From contig SYJV01000299.1 of assembly GCA_005798335.1 (NCBI GenBank), positions 1-64,000 of the forward strand: DNA of 64,000 bases, in the 5' to 3' direction. The DNA comes from Planctomycetaceae bacterium. GTDB taxonomy: Bacteria > Planctomycetota > Planctomycetia > Pirellulales > Pirellulaceae. Position 1 is the stretch's first letter; each line of letters begins with the position of its first letter. The notes under the pieces are model-generated. The model was not told where the DNA came from. It was given only the letters and a program-made list of their open reading frames with translations, and made no database searches. The position numbers and the translations under genes are program-made. Of this stretch, positions 17,465-27,121 are shown one piece after another.

Positions 17465-19243
17465 GTGAGAAGGATATGGTTTCCCAGCCTCGCTCTGGCG
17501 CTAGGCTATGTTTCGATGAGCGGACTGGCCCAAGGCCAGTATGTAGGTTATCCTGCGCCCGGATACGGTAACGCGGGACTTGCACCTAGTTCTTACCCAA
17601 TTCAATATTCGATGCCGCAGCAACAGCGGCAGATCCCCACGGTCCCAACTGCATTCACTGCCCAACAAGCGGCTCATCAGGGATGGGTTGGTCCGTACAA
17701 TGGCCAATATCAACTGGTCGCACAATCTCAGCCGGCTCCGGTCGAGGCGGTGCATGTTCCCCAGGCCTTGGACAATCAAGCTTACGGGGCAAAACAGCAC
17801 GCACCAGTTCCATCGGTGCAACCAGTTCCGATGCAATCCTATCCTATTCAGGGGCAATCGTATCCCGCCGGGCAACCATCGGCAGGCTGCAATTCCTGTG
17901 GACAAGCAGGCGTAAATCCAATGTATGGAGCGGCGGTAGCTCCAACAGCAATGGGCTACGGTTCGGATTGTGGTACTTGCGGCTACGGTGGCGCATACGG
18001 GCCAGGCACGGGCACAGCAGGACCATTCTACGGTGCTTTTTCACCAGCGATGAACGGAAATCGCAACTGGTTCGTTGGTGCGAACGCTTTGCTGTTCAAT
18101 CGAGTTGACGATGACCGCATTGCGCTAACGTATGATACGGGAATGCCCAACGTCGATGTCCTGACCACGCGCAGCGCTCGCCTTGGTCTGCATTCGGGCT
18201 TTGAAATTTTTGGTGGTCGTTACTTCAATTGTGGTCGCAATGCAATCGTCGGAAGTTACTGGGGACTGTTCCCCAGCGACGCCATGGCGACAGCTACCAC
18301 GAGTACGAACTTGCGATCGCGTCATCCGTTTGGCGAGTTGACCATGCCGGGCGGACCTACGGTATACGATTGGTACGATGGTGCGATCGTGCATCGCGTT
18401 CGACGCAGTGCTGAGTATCACAACGTCGAAGTCAATCTGTTAGGCTTTGGCGTTGGTGGTGCAGCTCGCTCGTTTGGTTGTGCCGTTGCGCCTCGCGCCG
18501 GTTACCTGTCGAGTATGTTCGCCGGTAATGGTGCAGGTACTTGCGGCGCTGGCGCACGTGGTACAGGCGCTTGCGGTGACTCGTGTGGTACAGGGTGTGG
18601 CTCGTGCGCGACCGCTTGCAATCCGTGCGTTGGTACGACGGGCCCTTGCGGTTTCGTCCCACCGGGCTGCAGCAGTCGTCTGAACTTGACTTGGTTGGCT
18701 GGTTTCCGTTACTTCCGCTTTGAAGATAATTTTCAATATGCGGCCAGTTCCGCAGACGCAGCCTTCACTGGTGGTGCCGACGATATCTACTATGATATCA
18801 ATACGACAAATGATTTAGCTGGTTTCCAGCTTGGTGGAATAGGAAACGTTTGCGTTGGCAAGCGCATCAACCTCTGGGGTAGCAGCAAGGTCGGTGTGTA
18901 CAACAATCGTTCGACCCTGTTCACTCGAATTGCAACCAACGAAGTGCCACCCGACTATGCCACGATTACCGCACCCAATGCGTACTTTGGTAACAACTAC
19001 TTGGTTGACGTCTATAAAAATGACGTTGCCTTGTTAGGTGAACTGGGATGTGGCGTTGGTGTGTGCATGTCCCGTGGTTTCAGTGCGACGGTTGGTTACC
19101 GGATCATCGGGGCCTCTGGAGTTGCGACCGCAGTATCGCAGATTCCGTTCAACATGTCGCACTTAGGAAACGTTGCGGACTATAACAACAACAGCTCGCT
19201 AATTTTGCATGGTTTACAAATCGGTGGCGTGTATAACTTCTAG
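17465..19243 (+). CDS. BBP7-family outer-membrane beta-barrel protein
   Basis: This 592-aa protein begins with a signal peptide (IWFPSLALALGYVSMSGLAQGQ) followed by about 170 residues rich in Pro, Gln and Tyr, then a C-x-x-C-G/Gly-Tyr stretch. The body is the BBP7 barrel: NWFVGANALLFNRVDDDR, GFEIFGGRYF, WLAGFRYFRFEDNF and a final aromatic IGGVYNF, the usual terminus for outer-membrane insertion. A Cys-rich insert (CGAGARGTGACGDSCGTGCG region) sits mid-protein. An upstream in-frame ATG at 17351 is rejected because it lies in the structured leader, while GTG 17465 has AAGGAG 8 bases upstream. It probably forms a pore or surface structure. Confidence 0.85.
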   Translation: MRRIWFPSLALALGYVSMSGLAQGQYVGYPAPGYGNAGLAPSSYPIQYSMPQQQRQIPTVPTAFTAQQAAHQGWVGPYNGQYQLVAQSQPAPVEAVHVPQALDNQAYGAKQHAPVPSVQPVPMQSYPIQGQSYPAGQPSAGCNSCGQAGVNPMYGAAVAPTAMGYGSDCGTCGYGGAYGPGTGTAGPFYGAFSPAMNGNRNWFVGANALLFNRVDDDRIALTYDTGMPNVDVLTTRSARLGLHSGFEIFGGRYFNCGRNAIVGSYWGLFPSDAMATATTSTNLRSRHPFGELTMPGGPTVYDWYDGAIVHRVRRSAEYHNVEVNLLGFGVGGAARSFGCAVAPRAGYLSSMFAGNGAGTCGAGARGTGACGDSCGTGCGSCATACNPCVGTTGPCGFVPPGCSSRLNLTWLAGFRYFRFEDNFQYAASSADAAFTGGADDIYYDINTTNDLAGFQLGGIGNVCVGKRINLWGSSKVGVYNNRSTLFTRIATNEVPPDYATITAPNAYFGNNYLVDVYKNDVALLGELGCGVGVCMSRGFSATVGYRIIGASGVATAVSQIPFNMSHLGNVADYNNNSSLILHGLQIGGVYNF

Positions 19244-19294
19244 CACGCGTCCGGACTGCTGATTCCGGCAGAACAAGTTTGCTCTTGGCAAAGC

Positions 19295-19327
19295 ATGGCG
19301 GCACTGGGAAACCAGCGCCGCCATTTT
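19295..19327 (+). terminator. Intrinsic terminator after BBP7 gene
   Basis: ATGGCGGC pairs with GCCGCCAT and, inside, CTGG pairs with CCAG around a GAAA loop. This gives a GC-rich stem followed by TTTT-containing sequence, 50 bases after the BBP7 stop. It is the best-formed terminator in the window. Confidence 0.8.
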
Positions 19328-19463
19328 GCGTTTCTAGGTGCATACCCTTGCGCGATCACTAATTGGGACCTTGTTGCGAGCTGACTATTGTTGGCGCACA
19401 ACGGCAGTTACAATAGTCTTGTCTGATGATGGCGGCGGTATTTCCCCAGCGAGGTGCAAAGCA

Positions 19464-20195
19464 ATGTTGAAGATAAAACGAATGCGACTGGCGATGGTTG
19501 TTGCGTCGATCGCATTTTGGTTGCCGCCGATGAACGTTGGGATCGGCCAAGTCGTGCAACTGCCGAGCGTACGTAGTTTCGGTTATAGCGGAACGGTAAC
19601 CGTTCCCGATGCGGGCTTGGTGAATCTCGGTGGAATATCCAGGGGAGCCAGCGGCAGCTCGGCGATGATTCCCAGTCGGGCGACCGGAAGTTCCCGCGGT
19701 GCAGCGCAAGCCAACGTCTCAGCAGTGATCATCGACCTCAAAGCGATCGACGATATGCTGCTGAACTCAACGGCACCGCCTGCGATTGTCGCCAATCCAA
19801 ACGGATTGATACCAAATACGCTTGGACCGCCCAGCATCACGAATTCGCAGCGCGTGATTGTGCCACCTGATCCCAATGCGTGGCAAATGGCATTGGCGCG
19901 TTCACCTGCCAATTCGCCCAAGTTGGACACAGCCATCGAAGAAGATATTAGGTATTATCTGAATGAAGCTGAAGACGCCGTGCGTCAAAATCGATTGGCC
20001 ACTGCGCGGGTATTCCATCGCTTGGCAATTGAGCGCATGACGCCCCAGATGCGAGCTCGTATGAGCCAACGGGCCGACGAAATTCGCCAAGCATCGACAA
20101 ATCAAATCATCAAGCAGAAAACAGGACGAGTGCCGGTAGCAAACGACTCAACCAGCGCAACCAATCCAGAACAGTCGCCTCGCCCTCGTTTCTAA
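19464..20195 (+). CDS. Exported protein of unknown function
   Basis: This 243-aa protein has a signal peptide (MRLAMVVASIAFWLPPMNVGIGQ). It continues with a Gly/Ser-rich stretch and a C-terminal helical region EEDIRYYLNEAEDAVRQNRLATARVFHRLAIERMTP that resembles a single TPR-like hairpin pair, then a basic, Asn/Ser-rich tail. ATG at 19464 is chosen over a longer frame at 19338 because GAGGTG lies 7 bases upstream and the extra residues overlap the terminator region. No named family was recognised; proteins of this size and make-up are frequent in planctomycetes. Confidence 0.75.
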   Translation: MLKIKRMRLAMVVASIAFWLPPMNVGIGQVVQLPSVRSFGYSGTVTVPDAGLVNLGGISRGASGSSAMIPSRATGSSRGAAQANVSAVIIDLKAIDDMLLNSTAPPAIVANPNGLIPNTLGPPSITNSQRVIVPPDPNAWQMALARSPANSPKLDTAIEEDIRYYLNEAEDAVRQNRLATARVFHRLAIERMTPQMRARMSQRADEIRQASTNQIIKQKTGRVPVANDSTSATNPEQSPRPRF

Positions 20196-20351
20196 CTCCC
20201 TGCCCCAAACCGTTTTGCAGCGGTTCGATTGTTTCGCGCGAGTTGGTGTCGAAAACTTACCTGGACGAGCTTCCCAGTCGCCATGATTGAGGTCGTCATG
20301 TTAGATTATGAGCGACGAAGTAATTCTTTTTTTCTTGTATCATTTAGTTAA

Positions 20352-21338
20352 ATGAGAGAATTCAAGGTGCATGAATTGTTGACCAATCGACGTGGATTTG
20401 TAGCAACCGCGCTAGTCGGCGGTGCGGCATTGGCGGCTACAGGTGCAGGAACTGTTGCGCTAGCAGCCGACGATATCACGGCCCCCAAATTTCGTTATTG
20501 CCTCAACATGAGCACGATTAATAGTTCGCAAATTCCCTTGCGCGAGCAACTAAAAATTGCGTCTCAGGCGGGCTACGACAGTGTCGAACTGTGGCTGCGC
20601 GACGCTGATACCTACGAAAAGAACGGTGGCGACCTCAAGTCCGTGCGCAAAGAATTGGATGATCTTGGCCTGGGTGTGGATAGTGCGATCGCATTCGGAA
20701 AGTGGATCGTCGACGACGACAAGCAGCGCGCCGCTGGGCTGGAAACTTGCAAACGCGATATGGACCGATTGCGACAGCTTGGTGGTCGGCGGATGGCCGC
20801 ACCGCCGTCCGGTGCAACCGACCTCGGTCCAAGCGGCAAGAAGATCGATTTGGACCACGCAGCCACGCGCTATGCGGCTTTGCTGGAACTGGGCCGCTCG
20901 CAAGAGGTCATTCCGCAAGTTGAATTGTGGGGGTTCTCCAAGAACCTTTCCAAGTTGGCCGAAGTACTTTACATCGCCGCGGCCGCCAATAGCGCGGATG
21001 CTTGCATACTGCTGGATGTATATCACTTGTATAAAGGTGGCAGTGACTTTAGTAACCTAGGATTGGTGCCCGGTACTAAGATGCATTGTTTGCACATGAA
21101 CGACTATCCCGCCACGCCGCCACGCGATTCGATCGCCGACCGAGATCGAGTTTATCCCGGTGACGGAGTTGCCCCCATGGACCATATTTTGCAAACGTTG
21201 GTCCGCGGCGGGTTCAGCGGCACGCTAAGCCTCGAATTGTTCAATCGCACTTACTGGGCGCAAGATCCGCACGAAGTAGCGCGAACGGGACTCGCCAAAA
21301 TGAAGGCCGCTGTCGCCTCCGCATTTCGTGCGCGCTGA
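20352..21338 (+). CDS. Tat-exported sugar phosphate isomerase/epimerase (AP endonuclease 2 fold)
   Basis: This 328-aa protein has a twin-arginine leader NRRGFVATALVGGAALAATG ending near ALAAD, then a xylose-isomerase-like TIM barrel: GYDSVELWLRDADTY, PQVELWGF, LLDVYHLYKGG, HCLHMNDYP and LSLELFNRTYW, which supply the Glu, Asp/His, Asp and Glu metal ligands of the family. Exported members of this group are common in planctomycetes and act on sugars or inositols in the periplasm; the substrate here is unknown. It precedes the haloperoxidase and aldo/keto reductase genes on the same strand. Confidence 0.9.
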   Translation: MREFKVHELLTNRRGFVATALVGGAALAATGAGTVALAADDITAPKFRYCLNMSTINSSQIPLREQLKIASQAGYDSVELWLRDADTYEKNGGDLKSVRKELDDLGLGVDSAIAFGKWIVDDDKQRAAGLETCKRDMDRLRQLGGRRMAAPPSGATDLGPSGKKIDLDHAATRYAALLELGRSQEVIPQVELWGFSKNLSKLAEVLYIAAAANSADACILLDVYHLYKGGSDFSNLGLVPGTKMHCLHMNDYPATPPRDSIADRDRVYPGDGVAPMDHILQTLVRGGFSGTLSLELFNRTYWAQDPHEVARTGLAKMKAAVASAFRAR

Positions 21339-21516
21339 TGCCGTTGTTGATCACGAAACGATTCGGTGCTATTAAACATCGAAACAGCATACCGGCTGAA
21401 TATCGACATTTCGCCTATCCTCAAGCTACCTACAGCACGTTCGAGCCACGCAGCTAAATCGGGACAGAGAATCTCCCAGAGCGTAGTGAGCGTGTGTTTG
21501 CACGTTGGAGAGAATG

Positions 21517-23073
21517 ATGAACCGATCACCTGATGCTGGGCCTGTTTGCAAGTTTGGCATTTCGTCGCTGATATTTGAGGCTATGTTGTGGAGCGTTGTT
21601 GGCATCGTATGGGCACAGATTTCGACCAGCGAAGGTTTAGCTCAGGCCAATGATCAACGCTTGCACAAATTCGATCGAGTTCAGGATTCGGCAAAGTACT
21701 CGTACGCATATCAATGGTTGGATATTGCAGAGGAAGCAACCGCTCGCGACGTCGATCGTTTTGGTGCGCGACCCACGATCATCGCTCGTACATTATCGAT
21801 TTGGGCTACTGCCATGTACGATGCTTGGGCAGCCTATGATGCGCAGGCTGTCGGTTCTCGGCTTGGTGGCCAACTGCGCAGGCCACCCAACGAACGCACG
21901 CTGCGCAACAAAGAAATTGCCATTAGTTATGCGTCGTTTCGCGCATTGGACTTTGTGTATCCAGAATCTCGGCAGTGGCTCGCTGGCGAAATGCGGCGGT
22001 TGGGATTCGATCCCGAAGTAAATTCGCTCGATTTGACAACGCCGGTGGGTGTGGGAATTCGCGCCGCCAACGCGGTAATCGAATATCGCAAGCATGACGG
22101 CGCCAATCAACTTGGCAACGAAGCAGGAGGTGATGGACTTCCCTATTCCGATTACACTTTTTACCAGCCGATCAATCCGCCAGACAAGATTATCGATCCG
22201 GATCGCTGGCAACCCATCACGTTTACTCGGCCCGATGGCACGAAGTTTACGCCTGGCTTCTTGACGCCCCATTGGTATCGAGTCAAGACTTTTGCATTGG
22301 ACAGTAGTGCCCAGTTTCGTCCTGGGCCACCTCCCAAGACAACCACCGACGACGCAGAGCTTCGACGACAAACAGAGCAGGTATTGCGTTACAATCAGTC
22401 GTTGACGAATCAGCAAAAAGCCATCGTTGAATTCATGCGCGATGGACCGCGCTCGACGGGCCAAAGCGGCCATTGGCTTAGATTCGCACAAGATGTCTCG
22501 CGCCGAGATAAACACGACTTGGACAAGGACATAAAGTTGTTTTTCTGCATTGCCAACGTGGCTTCCGATGCATTCATTTCGTGCTGGGAAACCAAGCGCT
22601 ATTACGATTCATCGCGTCCCTGGACATTGGTGCGGCATTACTATCGAGGACAGACGATTCGAGGCTGGGCAGGTCCGACGGGTGGCGTCGTTCAGATGCC
22701 TGCGGAGCAATGGCATCCCTATTCTCCATATGTGTTCATCACGCCTCCGTTTCCAGGTTACACCAGCGGCCACGCAACGGTCAGCGGTGCATGTTCGAAA
22801 ACACTTGAGCTGTTCACAGGAACCGATCAATTTGGTTTTATCGAACGTCGCAAGCATTGTGAACTGACAGAAACGAATGCTGGCGATCTGATGACACTCG
22901 AATTGCCGACATGGAGCGCGACGGCGGAGATGGCAGCTTTGTCGCGCGCACTTGGCGGCTACCACATTCCTATCGACAATGATGTCGGGATCAAAGTTGG
23001 GCGTGAATTAGCGAATTGGAGCTGGCCAAAATTTCAAGCCTATTTCGCTGGATCGGCCACAGTCCGCCCGTGA
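21517..23073 (+). CDS. Vanadium-dependent haloperoxidase/PAP2-like exported protein
   Basis: This 518-aa protein has a hydrophobic leader after residue 20. The C-terminal half carries the vanadate/phosphate-binding motifs of the PAP2/haloperoxidase superfamily: KRYYDSSRPW (K-x6-RP), PGYTSGHATVSG (usually PSGH; here TSGH) and SRALGGYHIPIDNDVG (SR-x5-H). The order and spacing are those of planctomycete vanadium haloperoxidase-like proteins. ATG at 21517 follows GGAG by 6 bases; ATG 21514 is possible. Either haloperoxidase or acid phosphatase chemistry fits; sequence alone does not decide. Confidence 0.9.
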   Translation: MNRSPDAGPVCKFGISSLIFEAMLWSVVGIVWAQISTSEGLAQANDQRLHKFDRVQDSAKYSYAYQWLDIAEEATARDVDRFGARPTIIARTLSIWATAMYDAWAAYDAQAVGSRLGGQLRRPPNERTLRNKEIAISYASFRALDFVYPESRQWLAGEMRRLGFDPEVNSLDLTTPVGVGIRAANAVIEYRKHDGANQLGNEAGGDGLPYSDYTFYQPINPPDKIIDPDRWQPITFTRPDGTKFTPGFLTPHWYRVKTFALDSSAQFRPGPPPKTTTDDAELRRQTEQVLRYNQSLTNQQKAIVEFMRDGPRSTGQSGHWLRFAQDVSRRDKHDLDKDIKLFFCIANVASDAFISCWETKRYYDSSRPWTLVRHYYRGQTIRGWAGPTGGVVQMPAEQWHPYSPYVFITPPFPGYTSGHATVSGACSKTLELFTGTDQFGFIERRKHCELTETNAGDLMTLELPTWSATAEMAALSRALGGYHIPIDNDVGIKVGRELANWSWPKFQAYFAGSATVRP

Positions 23074-23092
23074 ATTCCGTGGTGAGCATTTG

Positions 23093-24064
23093 ATGCAGTA
23101 TCGAGTACTGGGAAAGACCGGCATCCAGGTTTCAGTCATTGCGTTTGGCGCCGGTCCGATCTCGACGCTAATGGTGGGCGAAGAGCGATGTTTGCAGACG
23201 CAGGTGGTTCGGCACGCTCTTGAGTGTGGCATCAATTGGTTTGACACCGCAGCCACTTATGGTCAAGGTGCTTCGGAAATCAGCCTCGGGCTGGCGCTCA
23301 AAGAAATTGCGCCCGAACGGATGCCACATATCGCGACCAAGGTTCGTTTTTCACCTGAAGACTTAAGTGATATTCTCGGCGCCGCGCGACGATCTCTAAC
23401 CGAAAGTCTACGGCGTTTGCAAGTTTCCAATGTTACGTTGCTTCAGCTCCACAACTCGATCACTCCGCAGCGAGGCGACGAGCCTACGAGCATCGCGCCG
23501 CAGGATGTGCTTGGGCCCAATGGAGTTGCACAGGCATTCGCACAATTGCGGGATGAAGGCTATGTTCGTTTTTTGGGATTTACAGGCTTGGGGCATCCGG
23601 ACAGCATGGCGCAGATTGCATGTTCGGGGCGATTCGAAACGATCCAAGTTCCCTACCATATGCTGAACCCAAGCGCCGGCAGGTGTATGCCCGCGGAATT
23701 TATGGAAACCAATTATGGAAATATTATCGATGTTTGTGCGCGACAAAGCTTGGGCGTTTTCGTGATTCGCGTTCTCGCGGGCGGAGCGCTGGCCGGCAAC
23801 GAACCTAGCCCGCATACTTACAAGACGCCTTTTTTTCCACTCGATTTGTATTTGCGCGATCGCCAGCGAGCTGACGAATTAGTCGCTGGATACCTTGGCA
23901 GAGACGAGCTCGCGCGTCAAGCAATTCGATTTTCGATCACACATACGCAAGTTCAGGCGGCGATTATTGGTTTCGCGTCGAATTCTCAAATTGACGAGGC
24001 AGTAAAGGCACTCCCGCACCGCTCGCCTATAACGCGTTCGCGAGATGCATTTTTGTTCACTTAG
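23093..24064 (+). CDS. Aldo/keto reductase
   Basis: This 323-aa cytosolic NADPH oxidoreductase has an AKR TIM barrel: VLGKTGIQVSVIAFGAG, the catalytic Asp and Tyr in FDTAATYGQGASE, Lys in HIATKVRF, and His in LLQLHNSI, followed by a C-terminal cofactor site region AIIGFASNSQIDEAVKAL. GGTGAG at 23081-23086 supports the ATG. It starts 19 bases after the haloperoxidase stop, so the two are probably one operon. It is convergent with the acyl carrier protein gene. The substrate is likely a sugar aldehyde or ketone (inference). Confidence 0.92.
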   Translation: MQYRVLGKTGIQVSVIAFGAGPISTLMVGEERCLQTQVVRHALECGINWFDTAATYGQGASEISLGLALKEIAPERMPHIATKVRFSPEDLSDILGAARRSLTESLRRLQVSNVTLLQLHNSITPQRGDEPTSIAPQDVLGPNGVAQAFAQLRDEGYVRFLGFTGLGHPDSMAQIACSGRFETIQVPYHMLNPSAGRCMPAEFMETNYGNIIDVCARQSLGVFVIRVLAGGALAGNEPSPHTYKTPFFPLDLYLRDRQRADELVAGYLGRDELARQAIRFSITHTQVQAAIIGFASNSQIDEAVKALPHRSPITRSRDAFLFT

Positions 24065-24083
24065 GGCCTGTCGGTAGAAAAAC

Positions 24084-24317
24084 TCAGCACGAGTTCTTTG
24101 TCTGCATTGCGCGCACGTAGTCCGCCAGTTCTTGGACGGTTTCTACATTGAGGATTTGGTCGTCGACAGCAATTTTGAAATCGCGTTCTATTTCCACGGT
24201 CAACTCAGCCATCCCAACTGAATCGACGCCTACCAACACCAAACTGTCTGACAACTGCGGGTTACCGCCAAATTTATTGACTAATTGGTCGAGTAACTTT
24301 TGTTCAATGGATTCCAC
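24084..24317 (-). CDS. Acyl carrier protein, orphan
   Basis: This 77-aa four-helix acyl carrier protein has the phosphopantetheine site at Ser33 in GVDSVGMAEL. It then shows VEIERDFKIAVDDQ and the closing VQELADYVRAM, the standard helix II-III pattern. No ketosynthase, AMP ligase or fatty acid gene is nearby; upstream on the same strand, 95 bases away, is the Cache-type kinase. The N-terminal GVDSVGM differs from the DSLD/DSLS of FabF-linked carriers, so it may serve a dedicated pathway. Its partner is unknown. Confidence 0.9.
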   Translation of the reverse strand: MESIEQKLLDQLVNKFGGNPQLSDSLVLVGVDSVGMAELTVEIERDFKIAVDDQILNVETVQELADYVRAMQTKNSC

Positions 24318-24412
24318 AAGCCAATCCTTAACTCATTAATCGAGCCGAATCGGCTCCATGCCAGCAAGTTCTACCTGCCAGCTACCTGGTACAATTAGGG
24401 TCAGCCGACCAG

Positions 24413-26656
24413 CTACTTGATGTCTTCAGTAGCCTTGAGCCCGGCGTAGTTTACCGCATTTGTGTCTTGAGCCAAAGATGGCGTTTTTTCATGGACTTGG
24501 TTCATCCGAAAAACGAAGTACCATGGAATGCAAATTACCAAAATTACCAGCCCCAAACCGACCAAGCCCTCGTTTTTCAGCCGTCCGCCAAGCCGTTCAA
24601 TCGGCTCTCTTACTCCGGCAGATCGTTCTTGTACTAAGACCCAGAGGTCGGTTTTCGAGCGATCGCTCAAATCCGTGCTATCACGACTAGGCAAGTGTAC
24701 TTCTTGCATCGCGGCAATCCACTCACCCTGGAAAACTTCGCCGTTGGTTTTCATTGCGGCTGGATCGAGATACGATTCCATCCCGGTCTTGCGCAGTTTT
24801 GCTAATTGGCCTGCGTCGATCACAGGAGGAATATCCAACGAGTCATTGGAGCCGACAAGAGTCCCCGGTCTCATTTGCGCGCGCAACAAAGGATGCTGCA
24901 ACAGCGTGCCTTCCATCCCCTGGCGACCATCGACAAACACCAAGATCCGGTCGTCTCCCTGTTGATAGCTGGTGTCTAGCAATAGATGAAAATCTCCTAG
25001 ATTGATCGTCAATACGACAATTCCAATCGGCGTTCCGTCCGACTCGGCGTCCGCTGTGTCGCGCCAGATCGGAGCGCTGATGGCGACTTTCCATTTTCCG
25101 GTCGACGTGCTGCGAAAAACTGATGAAAAATGGGTACTTCGAATCGCAGCAGGGCGAACTTGCAACTGGTTGGGTTTCAGATCTTCCTGCAGGCCAGTAA
25201 AGTACGTTCGATAGGCAAAGTTTTTCCCTATAGGACTATTCGTCTTAGCTTCTTCTGGATCGTAGTAGTCGATGGCTAAATTATTGCCTAGTGCATCGAG
25301 CACCAAGAGACTGCTGAATATCGCGGATTTTCCTCCGGCCGAGTTGTCGTCCACGATTTCATCCAGTCGACTGGCCAGGTATTCGTTGAGTTTTCTGAGT
25401 TGTGGGATTTCGGCGAATCGCGCTATGTCGGCTTGATTGTCTCGAACTCGTGCAATGTCGCGCAGCGATTGTTCTGTTGCCTCGAAGGCCTCAGTGATTA
25501 GCTCGCGAAGTCTCTCGCGATTACTTTCCGCCTCTACGGTACGAAACAAATCAGCGATCTCTCCTTCGAGTGAACTGGCTGCGAATTTGGCTGCAAACTG
25601 GTTACTCATGAGCGCCCAATGTTGAACGCGTTCCAATGATTCCCGTTTTGCAATCGAAATGCCGCGGAGGAAGAAAACCATCATCATCGTCAGCAGCAGC
25701 AGTGGCCCAACAATTCCCAGCAGGTAGAGTGGTCGCCGAACTCGAGCAATTTCGCGACGTGCGACTGCTTCCAGAACTTGCTGTACGTTGGCGTATCGAT
25801 CCATCGGCTGCTTAGCTAGACAGCGATCAACGATTTGGCACAGGGCCTTGTCGGCTCGTGAAAGCTTGTAATGCGATCGCGGTGCAGGTGAGTCAAAGAT
25901 CGCATTCCGGTAACGTTCCAGACGTTCGGGTAGCGAGGCGGCGGTATCCAGTTTTTCAACGACGTGCGGCGAACGATAAGGTGGCGTGCCTACCAGCATC
26001 GTGTGCAAAATTGCTCCCAACGCATATACGTCCCAACCGGCATCTGCCGACGCCGCCAAATCGGCTTGCTCCGGTGCCATGTAAAATAAAGTACCCAACG
26101 ACGGTGACTGTTCGTGCGACATGCGACTTTGCCCGAAATCGGCCAGTCGCGGTCGCCAATCGTGATCCAGCAGCACATTAGCCGGCTTGAGGTCGCAGTG
26201 CAATACGCCCTTGCCGTGAGCGAAATTCAGTCCTTCGGCAATTTGGCGAAAAATCGCAATTGACTCCGTGACAGTTAACCTACCTCGCTGACGGATAAGG
26301 TCCTCCAATGAGCCGTTCTCCAAAAACTCCATCACATAGTACGGTGGCTCAGCTTCCCAACCGACCGTCAGCACTTGGACGATATACCTGCCGGTCGACA
26401 TGTTGACCAAGTGTTTGACTTCGCGGCCTAACAACGACCAGTTAACTCCACCTCGATGCAGATAAAACTTGATCGCCACTTCGCGCGAAGTATTGAGGTC
26501 GCGTCCCTTCCAAACTTGACCAAATGCACCCTGTCCCAGCAGTTTTTCGATGCGTACTCCTGGCACTTCTGCTGGTGGAACAGTTGCGTTCAGGCTCAAG
26601 CGTTCAGCCGCGCGCAGCTCACCCATGGTCTGCTGTAGTGTGAAATCAGAGGACAT
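24413..26656 (-). CDS. Ser/Thr protein kinase with periplasmic Cache-like sensor between two membrane helices
   Basis: This 747-aa protein has a kinase domain (about residues 30-300) with GQGAFGQVWKG, an HCDLKPAN catalytic loop (Cys replaces the usual Arg of HRD near residue 151), DFGQSR and APEQA. A first membrane helix (about 310-334) leads to about 360 periplasmic residues. Their order, a long helix then GNNLAIDYYDPEE, YFTGLQEDL and DFHLLLDTSYQQGDDRILV, resembles double Cache ligand domains. A second helix lies near 695-718, ending in a 30-residue cytosolic tail. ATG 26656 is preferred over a TTG 51 bases upstream. It probably senses a small ligand and signals by phosphorylation. Confidence 0.9.
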   Translation of the reverse strand: MSSDFTLQQTMGELRAAERLSLNATVPPAEVPGVRIEKLLGQGAFGQVWKGRDLNTSREVAIKFYLHRGGVNWSLLGREVKHLVNMSTGRYIVQVLTVGWEAEPPYYVMEFLENGSLEDLIRQRGRLTVTESIAIFRQIAEGLNFAHGKGVLHCDLKPANVLLDHDWRPRLADFGQSRMSHEQSPSLGTLFYMAPEQADLAASADAGWDVYALGAILHTMLVGTPPYRSPHVVEKLDTAASLPERLERYRNAIFDSPAPRSHYKLSRADKALCQIVDRCLAKQPMDRYANVQQVLEAVARREIARVRRPLYLLGIVGPLLLLTMMMVFFLRGISIAKRESLERVQHWALMSNQFAAKFAASSLEGEIADLFRTVEAESNRERLRELITEAFEATEQSLRDIARVRDNQADIARFAEIPQLRKLNEYLASRLDEIVDDNSAGGKSAIFSSLLVLDALGNNLAIDYYDPEEAKTNSPIGKNFAYRTYFTGLQEDLKPNQLQVRPAAIRSTHFSSVFRSTSTGKWKVAISAPIWRDTADAESDGTPIGIVVLTINLGDFHLLLDTSYQQGDDRILVFVDGRQGMEGTLLQHPLLRAQMRPGTLVGSNDSLDIPPVIDAGQLAKLRKTGMESYLDPAAMKTNGEVFQGEWIAAMQEVHLPSRDSTDLSDRSKTDLWVLVQERSAGVREPIERLGGRLKNEGLVGLGLVILVICIPWYFVFRMNQVHEKTPSLAQDTNAVNYAGLKATEDIK

Positions 26657-27121
26657 TCGGCAGTGATTTTCCTTGCGGTCATTCAGGCTAAAGCGGTAGG
26701 CGTCCAATATTGTTGGACGTGCAATCTCACTTCTTGGTTCAAAATTATAAACGTCGAACGGTTCTCACGTTATCGAGTTTCGGCAAATTCTTGGCCCTCA
26801 GTTCACCACAGTTTTCTTTGTCGCAGTGTTGCCTACCATTTATTCGCTCGCGAATCGCTATTTATGACGCTTTGTTTCATTGTGTCATCACTTGCTAGGC
26901 CGATCGCGATGGGGGTGGGCGAAACGAGTCTGCAATCCATATATAATCACTGCTGGTTCGAAGAATCGGGTAGGTACGGGTTAAACGAGTTCTGGCCACA
27001 CCAGTACGAGCCAGGGACGATCGGGCGAAATCCTGCTTTGGCCACGGCAACTGTACCGAATCCTCTGCTGACTACCTCGCCAATTTTACTCTCTAGATAG
27101 ATCCTATAGCGGCCGAGCTCA
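26657..27121. other. Intergenic stretch, no gene supported
   Basis: These 465 bases lie between the divergent kinase and the following exported protein. A 145-codon plus-strand frame exists at 26663-27100, but its translation has no family features and no Shine-Dalgarno, and runs antisense over the kinase promoter. The region probably holds both promoters. Confidence 0.5.

Noticed and set aside
20210-20230. AACCG/CGGTT hairpin after the exported protein gene
   Set aside because: Only five base pairs with no T run, too weak to call a terminator.
26945-26980. tRNA-like GGTTCGAA stretch
   Set aside because: No cloverleaf stems or anticodon arm could be drawn around it.
26663-27100. 145-codon plus-strand frame ahead of the repeat-bearing gene
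   Set aside because: No signal peptide, domain or Shine-Dalgarno; residues look random.
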